NCBI GenBank assembly: GCA_020832465.1
Contig: JAFIER010000225.1
Location: 1 to 35,470, forward strand
Direction of reading: 5' to 3'
Length of the DNA stretch: 35,470 nucleotides
Origin: Bernardetiaceae bacterium
GTDB lineage: Bacteria > Bacteroidota > Bacteroidia > Cytophagales > Bernardetiaceae
Positions 17,720 through 27,360 of this stretch are shown here, piece by piece (the stretch's first letter is position 1; the number at the start of each line of letters is the position of its first letter). The position numbers were made by a program, and so were the translations under genes. The notes under the pieces are model-generated. The model searched no databases, was not told where the DNA came from, and worked only from the letters and a program-made list of their open reading frames with translations.

Positions 17720-19009
17720 ATGTCAGATAAAGCAAAAACTGCTAAACTTATTTATGACGGTAAAGAGTATGAGCTTCCAGTAGTAGAAGGCTCTGAAAAT
17801 GAACTCGGTATCGATATCAGTAATCTACGTGCTGAGAGCGGTCTTATTACCTTAGACCCAGGATTCAAAAATACAGGTTCTACGACAAGTAGTATCACCT
17901 TTTTAGACGGTGAAGAGGGTATATTGCGGTATCGTGGCTATCCTATTGAACAATTGGCAGAGCAGGCATCTTTCTTAGAAGTTTCTTATTTGCTTATTTA
18001 TGGAGAGCTACCAGACAAAGCAACCTTAGAAAAGTTTGAAAATGATATTACAAGACACACCATGCTGCACGAGGATATGCGCAAAATTTTTGACGGATTC
18101 CCCGCTACAGCACACCCTATGGGCGTTTTAGGTTCGCTTATGGCTGCACTTAGTACATTCTACCCACGCGCTTGGGATCCAGACCGCACTGACGAAGAGG
18201 TATATCTTACCATTATACGGCTTATTGCCAAAATGCCTACTATAGCAGCTTGGTCATTTAAAAACGAACTCGGACACCCGCTCAATTACCCTGACAATAA
18301 GCTCGACTACTGTTCACGCTTCTTGAAAATGATGTTCTCCGTGCCTGCGGAAGAGTATGAAGTAGATCCCGTACTTGTAAGTGCACTAAACAAATTACTT
18401 ATTTTGCACGCTGATCACGAACAAAACTGCTCGACTTCGACAGTGCGTATCGTAGGGTCTTCACTTGCTAATATTTACTCTGCATTAGCCTCAGCTATCA
18501 ATGCTTTGGGCGGTCCTTTGCATGGTGGTGCAAATCAAGCAGTTATAGAAATGCTCGAAGAAATTCATGAAAAAGGTATTTCTATGGAAGAGTTTGTTGA
18601 ACGCGTTAAAAATAAAGAAATGCGCTTGATGGGATTCGGGCACAGAGTGTACAAAAACCACGACCCAAGAGCCACTATACTTCGCAAAAGCTGCGACGAG
18701 GTGCTTCAAAAACTCAATCGCAAAGATCCGCTCCTCGATATCGCTAAAAAGCTCGAGCAGGTGGCGCTCAGCGATGAGTATTTTATCGAGAAAAAATTAT
18801 ATCCTAACGTAGATTTCTACTCTGGCATTATCTATCGCGCATTAGAACTACCTACGGATATGTTTACCGTTATGTTTGCTATGGGACGACTCCCCGGCTG
18901 GATTGCACAATGGAAAGAAATGCTCGAAATGAAACAACCTATTGGCAGACCCCGCCAAATCTATACAGGCGAAACTGCAAGAGATTATGTACCTTTTGAT
19001 AAACGATAA
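17720..19009 (+). CDS. gltA: Citrate synthase
   Basis: 429 residues, the length of the bacterial type II enzyme. It condenses acetyl-CoA and oxaloacetate to citrate in the TCA cycle, in the cytoplasm. The catalytic triad is visible: H268 (GGPLHGGANQAV), H308 (GFGHRVYKNHDPRA) and D365 (NVDFYSGIIYRAL). The N-terminal extension (KLIYDGKEYELPVVEG) matches the E. coli-type domain. A mobile element with a 9-bp duplication sits directly after the stop codon, between it and the gene's intrinsic terminator. Confidence 0.97.
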   Translation: MSDKAKTAKLIYDGKEYELPVVEGSENELGIDISNLRAESGLITLDPGFKNTGSTTSSITFLDGEEGILRYRGYPIEQLAEQASFLEVSYLLIYGELPDKATLEKFENDITRHTMLHEDMRKIFDGFPATAHPMGVLGSLMAALSTFYPRAWDPDRTDEEVYLTIIRLIAKMPTIAAWSFKNELGHPLNYPDNKLDYCSRFLKMMFSVPAEEYEVDPVLVSALNKLLILHADHEQNCSTSTVRIVGSSLANIYSALASAINALGGPLHGGANQAVIEMLEEIHEKGISMEEFVERVKNKEMRLMGFGHRVYKNHDPRATILRKSCDEVLQKLNRKDPLLDIAKKLEQVALSDEYFIEKKLYPNVDFYSGIIYRALELPTDMFTVMFAMGRLPGWIAQWKEMLEMKQPIGRPRQIYTGETARDYVPFDKR

Positions 19010-19019
19010 TATACACCAT

Positions 19020-19149
19020 CATACCACTATACATTACATTTTTCCATAGCGTGGGGGTTGCAAACCCCACGGCCTATGGAAAAATGGAGCTTAGAAATAA
19101 CATTTCTCTGAAACAGGTTATTTCTGACCCCCGAATGTCTAATAGTATG
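19020..19149 (+). mobile_element. Non-coding mobile element (family A), 130 bp, with 9-bp target-site duplication
   Basis: The left end CATACCACTATACATT (19020-19035) and the right end AATGTCTAATAGTATG (19134-19149) are inverted repeats, 13 of 16 identical. The 9-mer ATACACCAT flanks both ends exactly (19011-19019 and 19150-19158). Inside are a long hairpin (TTTTTCCATA, GTGGGG arms with their complements) and a partial AAATAACATTTCT/AGGTTATTTCT palindrome. The left duplication begins two bases after the gltA stop codon. Confidence 0.92.
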
Positions 19150-19187
19150 ATACACCATAAACAGGTTACATGATTTAGAAATTTACC

Positions 19188-19228
19188 TAAAAAGCCTATG
19201 AATTACTTTAATCATAGGCTTTTTTATT
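19188..19228 (+). terminator. Intrinsic terminator of citrate synthase
   Basis: AAAAAGCCTATGA pairs with TCATAGGCTTTTT, followed by further T. It now lies about 180 bp after the stop codon because the mobile element inserted in front of it. Confidence 0.85.
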
Positions 19229-19294
19229 TGCAATTACTGTTTTTATATTGTATTTTGTTTAGTATGCCATTTTAATTATATCCACAAAAAATGT

Positions 19295-20740
19295 ATGAAG
19301 TCCACTAAAATATATTCTACAAAGGCAATGCCTTATCTTTATATGGCTTTTGGCATTATCACAGCATATTTCTTTTTTGTAGGCTGTACGGGCACGGAGG
19401 TCAAAGAAAGTACAGCACCAGAGGCTTTTTTACCTCAACCCGAAGTAGCCTCTTCTTATATCGCTGCGCCACTTACCTTCGATTTGAAAGAAATTGAAAA
19501 AAAACTCAATCAAGAAATTCCAAATCCTATTTATCAAGATGATAGCTTTGAAAATGATAATATCAAACTCAAAGTAGTACAAGATGGAAAAGTAAAACTG
19601 CAATGGAAAAATAACCAACTACATTATGCCGTACCTTTAAAAGTATGGTTTGAAGGAAAATTTGAAAAAAAAATTATTGGAAAAATAAAAGCCCGTAAAA
19701 AACAAAAACTTGATTTTGCACTGATACTATTTTTTCGTTCCAAAGTAGATATTGATAAAAACTGGAAACTCATTACCCAAACCGAATTTGTATCTATGGA
19801 ATGGACAGCTAAACCTACAGTATCGCTCGGTCCTATTAAAATTAGCGTTGCTTCAGTAGCTGAAAAAGTTTTAAATGATAAGCAAAGCGATTTAGAAAAT
19901 ATCATTGACAAAGTAGCCTATAATGCCCTTGATTTAGGTAAAATCGTCGGTGGAATTTGGGAAGATATGCAAAAACCTATTCTTTTGGATAAAAAACACA
20001 CAGAGCGAGTCTGGCTCAAAATCAATCCCTATGAAGTTGAAGCAAGTAAGATAAGATGCACTGACGGTCGTCATCTTGAGGTCTATGTCGGTATGCACAG
20101 CCATTTGCGCACTATTGTAGGCGAAGAACCACAAGATTCTATTATTGCACTGCCCAACCTTATACCTAAACCCAATTTAGCTAAAGATACTTTTGAGTTG
20201 CATGCCGTAGGTGAAGTATTCTATGCCACTGTCAATCAGATTTTAGACAAAAAGCTCAAAGGTAAAAAATTTGACATCCCAGAAACAAGCTACAAAATTA
20301 GAATTAAAAGATTAAAAGTAAGTGGCAGGGGTGAAAATGTAGTCATCAACCTTACCATAGGTGGCGATATCGAAGCTCATATCAAACTCTTAGGCAAACC
20401 ACAAATAGATACACTAAAAAAAGAAATCACAATAACATCTTTTGATTATGAATTAGAAACCGAAACAACACTCATATCTATGGCATCTTATGCACTGCGC
20501 ACAACGATTATAGAAGAGGTTCAAACAGCCCTACATTTTCCTTTTGAGGAACATATAGAGAAAATTCCACAGCTTATTCAAGACGGTCTCTCCAAAGGAA
20601 ACGTCGGCGAGAAGCTAAACATAAACCTTAGAGCATTCTTGCTTGAGCCACAGCAAGTCCATGTCAGTAAAGATGCACTGCGGGTCTATGCACGTGTAAG
20701 AGGTGGTGCAAGTTTTGATGTCCGTAACCTCAATAAATAA
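19295..20740 (+). CDS. DUF4403 family lipoprotein
   Basis: 481 residues with a lipoprotein signal ending FVGC (Cys31); the ATG at 19328 would also keep the signal. The mature protein matches DUF4403 in length and pattern: an N-terminal tract around SSYIAAPLTFDLKEIEKKLN, a central part with KPTVSLGPIKISV, and a C-terminal tract with KDALRVYARVRG. The two-halved beta-rich organisation suggests a lipid-binding, tubular fold, but I cannot show it from sequence. It lies just upstream of the large TamB protein on the same strand; both are cell-envelope proteins, though a shared role is only a guess. Confidence 0.8.
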   Translation: MKSTKIYSTKAMPYLYMAFGIITAYFFFVGCTGTEVKESTAPEAFLPQPEVASSYIAAPLTFDLKEIEKKLNQEIPNPIYQDDSFENDNIKLKVVQDGKVKLQWKNNQLHYAVPLKVWFEGKFEKKIIGKIKARKKQKLDFALILFFRSKVDIDKNWKLITQTEFVSMEWTAKPTVSLGPIKISVASVAEKVLNDKQSDLENIIDKVAYNALDLGKIVGGIWEDMQKPILLDKKHTERVWLKINPYEVEASKIRCTDGRHLEVYVGMHSHLRTIVGEEPQDSIIALPNLIPKPNLAKDTFELHAVGEVFYATVNQILDKKLKGKKFDIPETSYKIRIKRLKVSGRGENVVINLTIGGDIEAHIKLLGKPQIDTLKKEITITSFDYELETETTLISMASYALRTTIIEEVQTALHFPFEEHIEKIPQLIQDGLSKGNVGEKLNINLRAFLLEPQQVHVSKDALRVYARVRGGASFDVRNLNK

Positions 20741-21076
20741 GTATTGCCCACGATGAATTGAAACATTTACCATAGCACTATAAATTTTTTCATAGCGTGT
20801 GGACTGCAACCCCCACGCTATGGAAAAATGGACTTAAAAATAACATTTCTCAGAGAAGTGTTATTTCTGAGAAAAACGTATTTTCTGGCTTGTGTATCTA
20901 TAAAAATATATGTATTGCGAATCACGAATCTATTTAAATTGACTATCTGACTAAAAAAACAGCAAAATACAAGACAAATTTCAACTTTATGATGTTTAGT
21001 CTTTAGCTGTAATATCAAGGCTATTGCATTAGAAAATATTTCATCACGTAATAACTTATCACGACTCTATATATTT
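20741..21076. other. Intergenic region with a degenerate family-A element
   Basis: 336 bp. The left third is the element at 20771-20870. The rest (20871-21076) is AT-rich, with no gene, and should hold the TamB promoter. No perfect -7 box was recognised. Confidence 0.6.
20771..20870 (+). mobile_element. Family-A element lacking a clear right end
   Basis: The left end CATAGCACTATAAATT resembles the terminal repeat. The first hairpin (CATAGCGTGTGG with CCCCACGCTATG) and the AAATAACATTTCT/AGTGTTATTT palindrome are well kept. No right terminal repeat or target duplication could be found. It starts 30 bp after the DUF4403 stop codon. Confidence 0.6.
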
Positions 21077-24000
21077 TTGAAGGACGAAAACAAACATAAA
21101 GACAAAGAAAAAAAGAAAAAAAGCCCCTTATGGTTACGCTTTTTTAGGTTTAAATACCGCTTAGTACTACTGCTTATAAGTATAGTATTTTTGCTGGCTA
21201 TTGCGCTATCCACGCCCAAAATTCAAACTTACCTTTTGCAACAAACAGCCATTTGGCTCTCAGGAAAAGGAGATTTTGAGATTACAATAGGTACGGCAGA
21301 AATAGACTGGTTTGGCGAGCTTACACTAAGGCAAGTAAGTATTCGCGATAAGCGCACTGGCGATGTCATGATTTATAGCGATAAAACACAGGCTTGGTTT
21401 CGCTTCGAGGCGCTTATAGGCGAAAATATACAAATAGATAGCGTCGCACTCTCACGCACCTATTTTAATCTGATTCAAGACTCGAGTAGCTCTAATATCA
21501 TAGACTTTATTGATTGGATAGATGTACTTACTACACCCAAAAATCCTAAAATAGAAGATACTAATCGCCACCGTCCAGCTTTTATTATCCGAAGGGCACA
21601 TGTAGAAAAAAGTCTTTTTAGCTTCGACCAAGTAGATAAAGATTCCTTAGAAGCAGGGCTTTTCAATTACAATCATTTTACACTTGAATCCCTCGAGGGC
21701 GTAGTCCATGATTTTTGGCAACGCAGGGACACGATCCAACTCCATGCCGAGCAACTTTCAACTATAGACAAGGCTTCTGGATTGCATATCAAAAGATTAG
21801 ATACGGATTTTCTATACAGCTCGAATGCCATTATTTTGGATAAACTCTACGCCAAAATAAATGAAAGTCTGTTGCGTAATTCTATAGAAATGCACTATGA
21901 TAGCAAAGCAGATTTTGCTGATTTTAATCATAAAGTGCGCTTAAGTGCTCATTTAGATTCGAGCTTTATACGCATGCGCGAACTCGAAAAATTTTCCGAA
22001 GCCTTAGCGCAATACCGTAACGAACAAGGCTGGATAAGCGGACAACTGCAAGGTACTGTATCTGATTTTAAAGTCCAAAAGGCACAACTTATTTTCAGAA
22101 ATAGCAACATCAAAGGCGATTTTGCATTTAAAAACCTGCCCGATTTAGAAGCCCTTTATATGGACTTAGATGTAGCTGATGCAAAAACAAGTGCAGATGA
22201 CTTACGCGCCTTTCTACCCCCTAATATTTATCCAGAGCTTCGCAAACTCGGAAATTTAAGATTTGTAGGCAACTTCAAAGGGGGTACTTATAATTTTAAT
22301 ACCAATGGCAACTTCCGAACCGTGCTTGGTAATTTTCAAACAAATATACGTCTCAATACACGAACAGAAGACTATATTGGAAGCGTAAATTTATATGATT
22401 TCAACTTTGGTGCACTTATAGAAAGTACAAGCCTTAAACGCATCAATATGAGTGGACGCATTCAAGGAAGAGGTTTCAATACACTTTATGCAAAATTCAA
22501 TACGCAAGCTACCATAAAAAATGTAGAAATTGGTGGTTATACTTATCAAAATATTACGCTCAACGGAGACCTATCAGAACAGTCTTTTAAAGGTGAAGTG
22601 CGCATAGAAGACCCCAATTTAGAATTTGATTTAACGGGCGATATTAACCTCAAAGATAGCCTAATACAAGCTAAAGGTGGAATTTTTAAAGCCGATTTAA
22701 AAGCCTTAGGCTGGACATCTTACGAATCAGATTTCAGAACTTACATAGATTTTGATATTCAAGGATTTGATATCGATGAAATGCAGGGGCAGGCACATCT
22801 TTTTGATGGTTATTTTACATTTAAAGGAAGGGGAATAGATTTAGATTCCTTGAATATTAAGTTGGAAAAAGAGCAAGAGCATCGAGCGCTATCCTTAGCT
22901 TCGAATATCATAGATGCAAAAGTCAATGGCGACTTTATTTTTTCTAAACTCATTACAGATATACCCACTTTTATCAATGAGTATTTGCTATATTTCAATA
23001 ATGATAGCTTACAAATGAGTAAGTACTACACCAAAAAAAATCAAGACAAAACCGATACAGCTACTTATAGCCTTAGCTACTCGCTTAAGTTTCATGACAT
23101 CAATGAGTTAAGTCAGGTTTTTATACCTGATTTGTATTTAGCTACAGCACAAGAAATAGGTGGATACGACGTAAGGGGATATTTAGTGCGCACACCCGAT
23201 CAGATGAGTGTTAATTTTAGTGCTTTTATTGATACACTAAGCTACAAAAATTTTAATGCCTATAATACCGATATTTGGGCTTACACACAAAAAAGATTAG
23301 ACTCTTTGGAGGTATATGCTAATGTTGCAGTACTTTCCGAATCGCAAAAAGTGGGTGAACATATCAACACCGAAGACTTTATATTCAACCTCGATTGGGA
23401 TAAGCAAGAACTCAAATATGACTTATTTTTTAAAGACTATGACTCCCTCGTTGCGATTACCCTTCGCGGGAATATAGACATCGCCGATAGCTTAATGCAC
23501 CTTAGCGTAGAAGCCCCCAAACTATTGATTGCTGGGCAAAAGTGGAGTAGCCACGCAGATATTGATATAGATATTGAAGGTAAAAATATCTATTTTATCA
23601 ATGGTATAGATATGGCTGGCGATAAAGGAAGGGTCAAGGTCGCGGGTGAAATCTCCGACCGCAAAGGAAAATCTTTGTTTTTAGATATAGATAGTTTGGA
23701 TATTGCTTTTGAAAGTGGAACTTTTGATGTGAGTTTACAGCTCGATGCTGAAGTCGAAATGAGCGGTGTATATGATACCATGCTTATTGATGGAGATTTG
23801 GATATGATGAATATTGTAGTGAATGAAGTAAGCATTGGCGATTTTCACCTCGAATCTGGTTGGGATAACCAATCCTCAGAATTACGCATATCAGGATACC
23901 TCAACGAAATCATAAACGAAGAGGATCGTCGCCGTACCTTAGACCTTGAAGGGGCTTACCACCCCGAGCAAGAAGACTCACCCTTAGATTTAACAGCCGA

Positions 24001-25684
24001 TATCAAAGGCTTACATTTGCGCACACTTGAGCCACTGCTTTCAGCAATTACTTCCGATTTTGAAGGGCGTGCTTATGGTAAAATTCAAATCAAAGGAAAA
24101 CCAGATGCACCGCTACTGCGTGGAAGAGCTAAAGTCGAAGGCGGTAGGTTCAAAGTAGATTATCTCAATACCATTTATCACTTTGATGACCAAATTATCT
24201 TTGAAGAAAATCTTATCGGTTTGCGCAAATTCGAACTTAAAGATGATAGAGAAAATATTGCCGTGCTCAAAGGCGGGTTGTACCACGATGGTTTTAAAGA
24301 TTTTCTTATTGACATCAAAGGAGACGCAAAAAATTTTAAAGTATTAGACCTCCCTCGTGCGCCACAAGCTCTATATTACGGTACGGCAATTGCCACTGGA
24401 AACTTTTCTATATTCGGTACTTTTAGCGATATTGGCATACAAGTCAATGCAAAAAGTGAGCAAAATACACAAATTTATATCCCGCTTGATGGATATGAAG
24501 ACATCAGCGATAAGCCTTATATCTACTTCCTGACACCCGAAGATACTATGAGTAGTGAAAGCCTTAGTGCACTCGAGCGAGAGCAAGAGTTGAAAAAAGA
24601 GGAAGTAAGAGTCCGTATCAACTTAGAATTAGAAATTACACCCGATGCTTATGCCGAAATTATCTTTGACAAAACCGTAGGAGATATTATCAGAGGAAAT
24701 GGAAGGGGAAAACTAAAAATGAATATCGATACACAAGATGATTTTACCATGTTTGGAGATATCGAACTCGTAAAAGGTTCTTATAATTTTACATTTTTGA
24801 ACCTCATCAACAAGGAGTTTAGGGTCGTACCAGGCGGGCGAATACGATGGAAAGGCAATCCTTATGAAGCTGAATTAGATATGAAGGCACAGTACGAGCA
24901 AGTCGCATCGCTTGCCCCACTTGTGCAGGGCTTAGATTCCGCTACAATGCAAAGTGCTGAACTGCGCCGTCGCTATCCTGTTATGGTTATTCTCGATTTG
25001 CAAGGCAACTTAATGACACCCGATATTAGTTTTGATATTCAAATACCAGAATATCCTGCCGTTGTTGTGGCTGCAGGCAATGCTATATCCTTAGAAACAC
25101 AAGTAGAAGCCTTCAAAACCCGTATTCAAAATGATGACCAAGAACTCAATAGGCAAGTATTTAGCCTTATTGTTTTGCAACGCCTCTCTGCCGAAAATAC
25201 TTTTCAGGGCATAGAGCAGTCCGCTGGTGGAAGTGTAAGCGAACTTTTAAGCAACCAATTGAGCTATTGGGTTTCGCAAGTTGATGAAAACCTCGAGATT
25301 AACCTCGATCTCAGCGGTCTTGATGCCAACGCATTGAGCAACGTACAGCTACGCCTTTCCTATTCCTTTCTCAACGGAAGGATAAGAGTAACCCGAGAAG
25401 GTGGTTTTACAAACGTACAAAACAACGCTGATATCTCCAGCATCGCTGGCGACTGGACAGTAGAATATCTACTAAACCGAGACGGAACGCTACGCATCAA
25501 AGCCTATCACAAAAATACAATTAACGCTTTCAATACCGCACTCGAGAATAACTCCACAGCAGGCGTAGGATTACTCAAAGTTTTTAATTTTGATAATATC
25601 GGTGAGCTATTTTCATTCCTCGAGAAAAATAACAACAACAAAGAAATTATCTTAGATAATGAAATTTTGTTGGAAGGCGATTAA
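21077..25684 (+). CDS. tamB: Giant TamB-like translocation/assembly module protein, TTG start
   Basis: 1535 residues. A basic N-terminus precedes one membrane anchor (about residues 28-45, LVLLLISIVFLLAIALS). A very long beta-rich periplasmic part follows, ending in the TamB/DUF490 domain (about 1150-1500), with tracts such as IRGNGRGKLKMNI and FRVVPGGRIRWKGNPYEAELD. TamB-type proteins bridge inner and outer membranes and help lipid transport and outer-membrane assembly. The frame is open from 20993 but has no ATG until residue 97, beyond the anchor, so TTG at 21077 is the likely start. Downstream is an unrelated FAD oxidoreductase. Bacteroidota TamB proteins of about 1500 residues are usual. 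Confidence 0.9.
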   Translation: MKDENKHKDKEKKKKSPLWLRFFRFKYRLVLLLISIVFLLAIALSTPKIQTYLLQQTAIWLSGKGDFEITIGTAEIDWFGELTLRQVSIRDKRTGDVMIYSDKTQAWFRFEALIGENIQIDSVALSRTYFNLIQDSSSSNIIDFIDWIDVLTTPKNPKIEDTNRHRPAFIIRRAHVEKSLFSFDQVDKDSLEAGLFNYNHFTLESLEGVVHDFWQRRDTIQLHAEQLSTIDKASGLHIKRLDTDFLYSSNAIILDKLYAKINESLLRNSIEMHYDSKADFADFNHKVRLSAHLDSSFIRMRELEKFSEALAQYRNEQGWISGQLQGTVSDFKVQKAQLIFRNSNIKGDFAFKNLPDLEALYMDLDVADAKTSADDLRAFLPPNIYPELRKLGNLRFVGNFKGGTYNFNTNGNFRTVLGNFQTNIRLNTRTEDYIGSVNLYDFNFGALIESTSLKRINMSGRIQGRGFNTLYAKFNTQATIKNVEIGGYTYQNITLNGDLSEQSFKGEVRIEDPNLEFDLTGDINLKDSLIQAKGGIFKADLKALGWTSYESDFRTYIDFDIQGFDIDEMQGQAHLFDGYFTFKGRGIDLDSLNIKLEKEQEHRALSLASNIIDAKVNGDFIFSKLITDIPTFINEYLLYFNNDSLQMSKYYTKKNQDKTDTATYSLSYSLKFHDINELSQVFIPDLYLATAQEIGGYDVRGYLVRTPDQMSVNFSAFIDTLSYKNFNAYNTDIWAYTQKRLDSLEVYANVAVLSESQKVGEHINTEDFIFNLDWDKQELKYDLFFKDYDSLVAITLRGNIDIADSLMHLSVEAPKLLIAGQKWSSHADIDIDIEGKNIYFINGIDMAGDKGRVKVAGEISDRKGKSLFLDIDSLDIAFESGTFDVSLQLDAEVEMSGVYDTMLIDGDLDMMNIVVNEVSIGDFHLESGWDNQSSELRISGYLNEIINEEDRRRTLDLEGAYHPEQEDSPLDLTADIKGLHLRTLEPLLSAITSDFEGRAYGKIQIKGKPDAPLLRGRAKVEGGRFKVDYLNTIYHFDDQIIFEENLIGLRKFELKDDRENIAVLKGGLYHDGFKDFLIDIKGDAKNFKVLDLPRAPQALYYGTAIATGNFSIFGTFSDIGIQVNAKSEQNTQIYIPLDGYEDISDKPYIYFLTPEDTMSSESLSALEREQELKKEEVRVRINLELEITPDAYAEIIFDKTVGDIIRGNGRGKLKMNIDTQDDFTMFGDIELVKGSYNFTFLNLINKEFRVVPGGRIRWKGNPYEAELDMKAQYEQVASLAPLVQGLDSATMQSAELRRRYPVMVILDLQGNLMTPDISFDIQIPEYPAVVVAAGNAISLETQVEAFKTRIQNDDQELNRQVFSLIVLQRLSAENTFQGIEQSAGGSVSELLSNQLSYWVSQVDENLEINLDLSGLDANALSNVQLRLSYSFLNGRIRVTREGGFTNVQNNADISSIAGDWTVEYLLNRDGTLRIKAYHKNTINAFNTALENNSTAGVGLLKVFNFDNIGELFSFLEKNNNNKEIILDNEILLEGD

Positions 25685-25997
25685 AAAAAATAAATGACTC
25701 CTTTGCCTTTACACTTTTTTGGTCTAAGATTTCTCAATGAAATGCCTTATAGTCTAATAAAAATTATTATTTTGCGGTAGCATCGTTTAGCAAATACCAA
25801 TGTACTACTTATACATTTTCAATAAGGCGGAATTTGCAAGCCCCAAGCGAATAGAACGAACAGTTTTCAAAAAACTGTTCGCTCTGAAATTACCTAAGGC
25901 GATTGATCAACTTGGCGTACACACAAGTGTATAGTGGTATGAGCAGTATCAAAAAAATATAATTTAATCATAGCATCACTCAAAACAAGATAGTTTT
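25685..25997. other. Intergenic region with mosaic repeat
   Basis: 313 bp without a gene. The repeat at 25801-25940 occupies the middle. The flanking AT-rich parts show no clear terminator or promoter. Confidence 0.6.
25801..25940. repeat. Mosaic element: family-A-like ends around a family-B arm
   Basis: The ends TACTACTTATACATT and AAGTGTATAGTGGTATG resemble the inverted ends of family A. Inside is a perfect hairpin (CGAACAGTTTT/AAAACTGTTCG, about 25857-25881). The sequence from about 25885 to 25924 (GAAATTACCTAAGG, CAACTTGGCGTACAC) matches the right arm of the family-B repeat at 3622-3655. No target duplication was found. Confidence 0.5.
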
Positions 25998-27263
25998 ATG
26001 GATAAAATAGAAAAAGATGTCATCATCATTGGTGGCGGTTTGGCGGGGATTTCAGCAGCGCGTCAATTGCGTATGCGCGGTTATGATTGTGCAATTTTGG
26101 AGGCCTCCGATCGCCTTGGTGGTAGGCTCAAAACCGATGTACATGAAGAAGGGTTTCGTTTGGATAGGGGGTTTCAAATTCTTTTAGATGCCTATCCCGA
26201 GTGCCGTGCGGAGCTTGATTATGAGGCTTTAAATCTAAAAAAATTCTTACCAGGTGCACTTATCCACGATTATGATAAAGAAAAAATATATACCATAGGC
26301 GACCCCTTTCGGCAAATTAACAGCCTGATACCCACACTTACAGCACCTACGGGACGCTTTACGGATAAAATTCGTATGCTTTTAGTAAAAACAATTATTG
26401 AGGGCAAGGATATAGGTGAAATTTTTGAGCAACAGCCCGAGCTTAATACTTATCAAGCCCTGCGCAAAGATTATAAGTTTGATAAAAAAATTATCAATTT
26501 CTTTTTCAAACCCTTCTTTTCAGGAATTTTTTTAGAAAATGATTTGAGTAGCTCACGCCGTATGTTTGATTTTGTGTTTAAAATGCTCTCTAAAGGCAAT
26601 GCTACACTCCCCGCTTTAGGCATCGAAGAGATTCCAAAGCAACTCGCTGCTTTCCTGCCACCCGCTTGGATTCATACCCAAAACGCCGCTACAAGCATAA
26701 GAGGAAATACCGTATCTACCAAAAATAAACAAAAGTTTGTAGGCAAACGCATACTTATTGCTACAGAGCCTAATTCATTCTTAGAAAAATATTACCCAAA
26801 AGCCCCCCAAAAGGGTAATGGTACATTTTGTTTTTATTTTGCCACCAGGGAAGTGCCTTTTGCTACAGCAAATATTGGGCTACTCCCCAGTAGCCGTTCG
26901 CTCATTACCAATTTTACCGTCTTGAGTAATATCTCTGCTGATTATGCACCGCAAGGGCAACACCTCATTGCTGTATCTATCAATGATGATACTAAGGGAA
27001 GCAAGGATACAAAAAAAATGATTGCAGCCATCAAAACTGACTTAGGGCGTTGGTATAATACCAAAGAATGGAGATGGATCAAAACCTATCATATACCCTA
27101 TGCACTGCCTATACAAAAAACAGTTCGCAATACCTATGACCCTTTATACAAAGTTTCGGATAAAATATTTTTGGCGGGCGACTACCTGCTCCATGGCTCT
27201 ATCGAAGGGGCAATGCGCAGTGGAAGACTTGCAGCCGAAGCAATTGTACAATCGGGGTTGTAG
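25998..27263 (+). CDS. FAD-dependent amine-oxidase-like oxidoreductase
   Basis: 421 residues. The N-terminal Rossmann fold is clear: IIIGGGLAGISAARQL (GGGLAG at residues 12-17), E35 for the adenosine ribose, and the second motif DRLGGRLKT. The C-terminal FAD motif FLAGDYLLHGSIEGAMRSGR is typical of amine oxidase/protoporphyrinogen oxidase/phytoene desaturase relatives. There is no signal peptide. The substrate cannot be told from sequence, and no carotenoid or haem gene is adjacent. A hairpin separates it from the ChaN-like gene, 97 bp downstream. Confidence 0.88.
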   Translation: MDKIEKDVIIIGGGLAGISAARQLRMRGYDCAILEASDRLGGRLKTDVHEEGFRLDRGFQILLDAYPECRAELDYEALNLKKFLPGALIHDYDKEKIYTIGDPFRQINSLIPTLTAPTGRFTDKIRMLLVKTIIEGKDIGEIFEQQPELNTYQALRKDYKFDKKIINFFFKPFFSGIFLENDLSSSRRMFDFVFKMLSKGNATLPALGIEEIPKQLAAFLPPAWIHTQNAATSIRGNTVSTKNKQKFVGKRILIATEPNSFLEKYYPKAPQKGNGTFCFYFATREVPFATANIGLLPSSRSLITNFTVLSNISADYAPQGQHLIAVSINDDTKGSKDTKKMIAAIKTDLGRWYNTKEWRWIKTYHIPYALPIQKTVRNTYDPLYKVSDKIFLAGDYLLHGSIEGAMRSGRLAAEAIVQSGL

Positions 27264-27277
27264 GCTAATAAGCATCA

Positions 27278-27310
27278 AGCACTAATAGTTTTCGCAAAAC
27301 TCTTAGTGCT
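27278..27310 (+). terminator. Hairpin between the FAD oxidoreductase and ChaN-like genes
   Basis: AGCACTAATAGTTTT pairs with AAAACTCTTAGTGCT with one mismatch and a three-base loop (CGC). It begins 14 bp after the stop codon. There is no T-run, so its role as a terminator is likely but unproven. Confidence 0.5.
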
Positions 27311-27360
27311 CAAACTATTTAATGAAAGCCTTTTTTTATCTCTATATCTTAGCAAAAAAT

